NCBI GenBank assembly: GCA_023101885.1 | Contig: JALPQD010000159.1 | Location: 3,813,994-3,877,993, forward strand | Direction: 5' to 3' | DNA: 64,000 nt | Source: Typhlomys cinereus | Taxonomy: Eukaryota; Chordata; Mammalia; Rodentia; Platacanthomyidae | Shown here: piece by piece, positions 59,501 to 64,000 of the stretch | How positions within the stretch are numbered: position 1 is the first letter of the stretch | Layout: every line of letters starts with the position of its first letter | The notes under the pieces: generated by a model | The model's database searches: none | Told to the model about the DNA's origin: nothing | The model's input: only the letters and a program-made list of their open reading frames with translations | Translations under genes and position numbers: made by a program

Positions 59501-60621
59501 TATGTTGTTCTTTGATTTTTCTACTTTATTGAGCAATTTTTCTATTTGCACATGTGTACAAAACCTATCCTTCCAAATCCCTTTTAGTCTTTTTTTTTAA
59601 ATATTGGGTTCAGCCAATGTCAGGGTTAATATATCATATTACAGTTTGGTATGCTACATATGCAAACTACTAGCTACTTTTGCTCCTTCCTTCTCAAACT
59701 GTGGGCTTAGCCATTGTTCATCTATAATTCATAGGACCCCTTTGGTTTCTCCTGGTTTCAAAACTGGTTGTTGTTCATGTTGATGACTTAGGTTTGTTCC
59801 TATAACCACCCTTTTGTGAGTACATTATTGTTGCACTTTGGCTGAGAACATTTCAGAACCTTTTCTAGTTGAAACTTATGGTTTTTCTAATCTCTTTCAT
59901 AAAAGACCCTGATCTTTATGGGTGGAATCTCTGCATCCCCTTTCTGTCATGATGACAGGATCCTATGCTTAAGGCTGAGTGTGGTTTGTCTTCTTTCTGT
60001 TCCCTGTTTGTATTGTTGAGGGCTGGATGGTCCCTGGGTCTGAAGGATCTGGATTTTACATCCATTACCTGCCATCCGACACTTGGAGTTTTTTAGCTCC
60101 CCTCTGTGAAATTTCCCTTCCCTTTCCTTAATTCTCCTGTTCTAACTCACTGACTTGCAGAATTGTTGCAAGCTTTAAGTATACAGATCTGAAAGTTTAT
60201 TCCAAGGTTCTCCATGTAAGAGGAAATATTTGGCATTTGTGTTTGTAGATCTGAGTCACCTCACTCATTATAAACATCTCCAGTTCCATCCATATATTTG
60301 TGAATTTTATGATTTTATCTTTCCTTTGTGCATACATACTAAATCCATTTTCATTATCTATTTATCAGTTAATGAAAATTCACTTCTTTGTTATAGTGAA
60401 TAGAGCCATAGTAAATATAGGTGCAAATTTATCTTATAGTGAGCTGTAGAGGGCTCTGGGATTATGTCTGGGAGTGACACAGTCAGGCCATATGGTAGTT
60501 CTCTTTGAAGTTTTGATTTTTCCCTTGAGGAATCTCCACACTGATTTTCAAAGTCAGTTTAACCAACAGTGAATAAGGATTCCTCTTTCTCCATATCTTC
60601 ACTGGCATTTGTTTTGGCTTT

Positions 60622-60635
60622 TGTGTATGTGTGTA

Positions 60636-60686
<51 letters not shown>

Positions 60687-61000
60687 GGGGGAGAGAGAGG
60701 GGGAGAAAAAGAGAAGGGGGAGAGAGAGGGAGAGAGAGAGAGAAGAAAAGAGGAAGAGAGAGAGAGAGAGAGAGATAAAGCATGATGTGTGCCTGTGGAG
60801 GCCCAGGGGTAACTTTAAGAATCATCCTTGATTGCTTCTACCTCCATTAGTTTTTGCTATGTGATTCTACCATCCAGAGCCAGACAGAGTGCAGGCCACT
60901 GCCATTTCCACTTGGCCTTTTTAACTGGGATCCAGGATCCCAACTCGGTCCTTTTGCTCTTGAGAAAGAGTCTTAACCTTTGAGCCAACACTCCAACCTC
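60622..61000 (-). repeat. B2-superfamily SINE with a large GT/GA compound microsatellite
   Basis: On the plus strand a GT run (60622-60655) passes into a GA-rich run (to about 60773), then the SINE body: CCTGTGGAGGCCCAGGGGTA, TCCATTAGTTTTTGCTATGT, GGATCCAGGATCCCAACTCG and a head complement ending CTTTGAGCCAACACTCCAAC. The microsatellite makes up more than a third of the insertion. Confidence 0.75.
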
Positions 61001-61419
61001 TTTTTAATTGTTTATGTTAATCTAAACCACTCTTAATGGATTAATATCAATCTCACAATAGTTTTGATTACCATTTCCTTAACTGCTAGCGATGTTAAAC
61101 ACATTTTAGATGCCTCAAATGTGTTTATAATTTTTCTTTTGAGAGCTCTTTCTTAAGATTAGCAGCCCATTTTTGAATTGGGTTGTTTGATTTGTTGTTT
61201 GATAGTATGAGTTCTTTGTATTATGGATGCTAATCTCCTGACAGATGTATAGGAGGCAAAGATCATCTTCTCTTCTATAGGCTGCTTATAGACTCAATTA
61301 GCAGTTTCTTCAGCTTCTTTAGTTCAGAAACTTTTTAATTTCATGAGATCCCATTTATAAATTGACATTTATAAATTATTGCATGAATGGTGTTCTGCAA
61401 TTGCACAGGTGCTATACCT

Positions 61420-61665
61420 TTGCTTACAAGTAAAATTATCTGAGTCTGGATACCATATTCCAAGTGAAAACATCTCATAGAAGTGGCAGTGTCCTGCACT
61501 TCCTGGGCAAACAAAGAAGAAAGCAATAAGGAGACAGAGAATCCAAGGTGATTCTCAAAACAACTCTGGACTTCCATAGGAACACCATTACTCTCTACAT
61601 CCACACATACCTACATATATTTACCTGTACAAATACATACCCACATCTGAACACATATCAAAAAA
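61420..61665 (+). repeat. B2-superfamily SINE, head partly lost
   Basis: TTGCTTACAAGTAAAATTAT and CTGAGTCTGGATACCATATT correspond to the second half of the SINE head. The middle (AGGTGATTCTCAAAACAACT, CTGGACTTCCATAGGAACAC) matches 29130-29180, and a CA-rich tail follows. It interrupts the decayed L1. Confidence 0.65.
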
Positions 61666-62750
61666 ATTAACAAAAAAAACCTCCTATCTTAAACCTATTT
61701 TTTGAAGTTACTCCCAACTCCTTGTTCTAGCGGTTGTTAATTTCATGATAGCACTGAAGTCTTAGGTCCACTCACAGCTGACTTTTGTTCAGTAGTAAAT
61801 TTATAGTTGTATTTTATTATCCTACCCATGGATATACAGCATTCCAGCACCTTTTGTTGAAGAGGTTTCCTGTCCTTTAAAGTGTATCTTTTGTATCTTT
61901 TTCAAAAATCAAGTATCTATAGATGTGCAACCTCATATTAGGATCCTCAATTCTAATGTATTAATCAGTGGGTCTATTTTGTGCTACTGTTTTTTATGGC
62001 TATGGCTTTCCCTATAATCTGAAATAAGTTATGGTGATGCCCTCAGAAGTGATTGGACTGTTCAGGGTTGTTAACTCTTTGGGTTTCTTCTGTGCTTTTT
62101 TATAAGTTTTAATATTGTGTTTTCATTTTCCTTGAAGAATTGTATTTGAATTTTAATGGGTATTTCATTGAATCTGTAAATTTTTGTTTGTTGAATGGTC
62201 ATTTTCTCCATATTAGTTCAACTTATCCATGTCCAAGAAGGTCTTTCAAGTCATTTCTTCAATGGCTTTTTTCAATGTAAAGCAGTTCTTCAATGGCTTT
62301 TTTCAATTCAAAGGAGTTTATGTGTATACACTTTACTTTCTTGGTTATGTTATTTCAAGATTATTTTTAAATTGTTTTCCTGGCTATGGTATATGGGATT
62401 TTTTTCAGTTTACATTTCTTTTTCAGTTTTCTAAACCTTGATATATCAGAAGGCTACTATTTTTTATGTTAATTTTGGTGCCTGGCATTTTTCTGAAGTG
62501 TTAATTAACTCTAGAAATTTCCTCATGGAGTCTTTGAAGTCTATTATATATGAGATTCTATCATTACAATTCTTCAATATGTTTTAATATTTATGAAATG
62601 ATGAAGCTCACATCCAATATATTTATTAATTTTGTGCCTTCACTTTCATGAAAACAGTATATAAAAATATTGTTGCCAAGTATATAAAGTATAGAATCAG
62701 CAAATTTTCATTTTTTTCTTTTCAAATGTTTGTTTTCTAGTTCATCCTCT

Positions 62751-63177
62751 GGGATTTCTATCAGTACAAACAACACACTCTAAAACACTTGTTAGTTACT
62801 TTGTTTCACTTCTTTTCAACTTAGCAGACACATTTTCAATTCTGTCTGTATATTAATATTTTTTCAAAATGTAACAAAATGTATCATAGAATGTATAACC
62901 ATATATTATTATGTAGAACATGAGATTTTAATTTATAACTCTTTTGATATTAACCTATGTCCTAGCATTTATTAGTAGCTGTTTTCTTAGTAATACTTAG
63001 CAGTTGTATGAATACATCAATGCTTCTTTTTTACCAGTTATCTGATGTTAAGTAATTCTGGTGCCAGAAACATTTGCATGCAAGTCCTCATATGTCCTTA
63101 TGACTTCACTGAGAAGAATAGTTGAGAATCAATCTTCTGAGTGAAATGGAAGGCGTATTTTAAGAGAAATTGCCTAT
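62751..63177. other. Unassigned AT-rich DNA
   Basis: May hold more decayed L1, but I cannot show it. Confidence 0.35.
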
Positions 63178-63600
63178 GTTAGTTTCATATTCCTGTTGCT
63201 GAGGAATCAAGGATCCAATAACTTAAAGGAGCAAGAGGTGTATCACTGTCTTATGGTTGTTGGTTATACTTCATCTTTATGAAGGGAATTCCTACCAACA
63301 CCAGACCAGAAAGAACTTACCACAACATATTTATCAGTAGTGCAGAGAGAAGGGAGATACTTTCTTATTTTCCAGCATGCCTTTGTGACTGAGTATTTCA
63401 GTGCATATCAAACTACTGAACTAGCTTTCCCCATTTTATCTACTTTCCCAGAGAATGATCCAATTGACCATGGGCTGGATTTTGCAAATCAATTAATTTA
63501 TCAGAAGTATAGACAGAGTTTTTCTTAATTATTAGTTCTTCATGGATATGCTCAAAGGCTCAGAATTCAATTGTCAAATTAGCAAAATGATGTAAATCAC
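63178..63600 (+). repeat. Dispersed repeat family A, second 3' variant
   Basis: Begins TGTTAGTTTCATATTCCTGT and TGCTGAGGAA, has ACTTAAAGGAGCAAGAGGTG (parallel to the 5' part at 24385), CCATGGGCTGGATTTTGCAA, and ends with TCAATTGTCAAATTAGCA, parallel to 175-200 and 52790-52820. Strongly diverged. Confidence 0.45.
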
Positions 63601-64000
63601 ATTGCCAAACTGTTTCCAAACTCATTGTTGTAAATTAAATTGTCACTAGCAATGTATAAATGCTTAAAGGAAAGGATTTTGGATGGGGGTAGCACTTATA
63701 TTGTCCAATACTTTCAGAGGTTTCATTCAATCATAGTAGAGAAGGGCATAGTGTAGCAGCTCAGTTCATATCCTGAAAGACCCAGAAATAGAAAAGCAGA
63801 GAACCCACATTTGCCTCTTGTCTCTTTTACCCATTTATGTCATGTATTCTCTTAGTCCAAGAGATAATATTCATCACCTATATTGAGAAAGGTCTTTTAT
63901 TATCAGTGAGTAAACTTTTTTCCACACATAGAGTTATGCCTTATTCTCCAAGGTGATATTAAATCCAGTCAGATTGACAAGGAATATCAACCATTACACC
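63601..64000. other. Unassigned AT-rich DNA to the window edge
   Basis: No recognised feature. Confidence 0.4.

Larger units (their letters stand above)
59505..62750 (-). mobile_element. Long, decayed L1 (ORF2 region and 3' UTR) with two nested SINEs
   Basis: The 3' end lies near 59515 (TTTCTACTTTATTGAGCAAT). Upstream on the minus strand is ORF2 sequence: plus-strand complements such as ATCCATATATTTGTGAATTT, TTATAGTGAATAGAGCCATA and GGGAGTGACACAGTCAGGCC fit the ORF2 C-terminal third, and 61700-62300 fits the region before it. All frames are broken. SINEs interrupt it at 60622-61000 and about 61420-61665. Much older than the element at 39738. Confidence 0.65.

Overview
This window is nuclear DNA from a rodent and looks like AT-rich, gene-poor intergenic or intronic sequence. 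I found no intact protein-coding gene, no convincing exon and no intact RNA gene. Nearly everything recognisable is retrotransposon-derived: L1 elements, several SINE families, probable LTRs, an unnamed dispersed repeat, and two host RNAs copied back into the genome (a Ybx1 processed pseudogene and a truncated 5S rRNA).

Organism: the commonest young SINE has a tRNA-like head of the B2 superfamily type, a unique GC-rich middle and a CA-repeat plus AATAAA tail. Older B4-like and one B1-like SINE are also present, but classic murid B1/B2 copies are not. This points to the mouse-related clade outside Muroidea; a jerboa or jumping mouse (Dipodoidea, whose B2-like SINE is called DIP) is my best guess. 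This is inference, not proof.

Layout. 1-5.3 kb: dispersed-repeat copies, an old B4-like SINE and a probable minus-strand LTR. 5.9-6.9 kb: an L1 3' end with a young SINE inside it. 11.9-13.35 kb: a Ybx1 processed pseudogene with an 11-bp target-site duplication and a SINE fragment in its 3' UTR. 14-17.2 kb: L1 tails and a tailless 5S rRNA retrocopy with a 16-bp duplication. 18.3-20.3 kb: an LTR-like promoter segment, a twin-primed (5'-inverted) L1 carrying a young SINE, and an inverted copy of part of its 3' UTR. 21-35 kb: old L1s, SINEs and dispersed-repeat copies separated by unassigned AT-rich DNA. 39.7-46.1 kb: a full-length L1 with monomeric 5' UTR, ORF1, ORF2 and G-rich 3' UTR, bounded by a perfect 13-bp duplication at a TT/AAAA target; both ORFs are broken. 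46.4-64 kb: further L1 relics, mostly on the minus strand, with nested SINEs.

The shared theme is L1-driven retroposition. The full-length L1 is the kind of element whose endonuclease and reverse transcriptase would have mobilised the SINEs, the Ybx1 mRNA and the 5S rRNA, and their duplications fit that machinery. I did not find a previously undescribed biological system. The most informative items are the tailless 5S retrocopy, the full-length L1 with repeated splice-donor-like sites in its promoter monomers, the twin-primed L1 with its inverted partner, and an internally deleted SINE that has its own perfect duplication.
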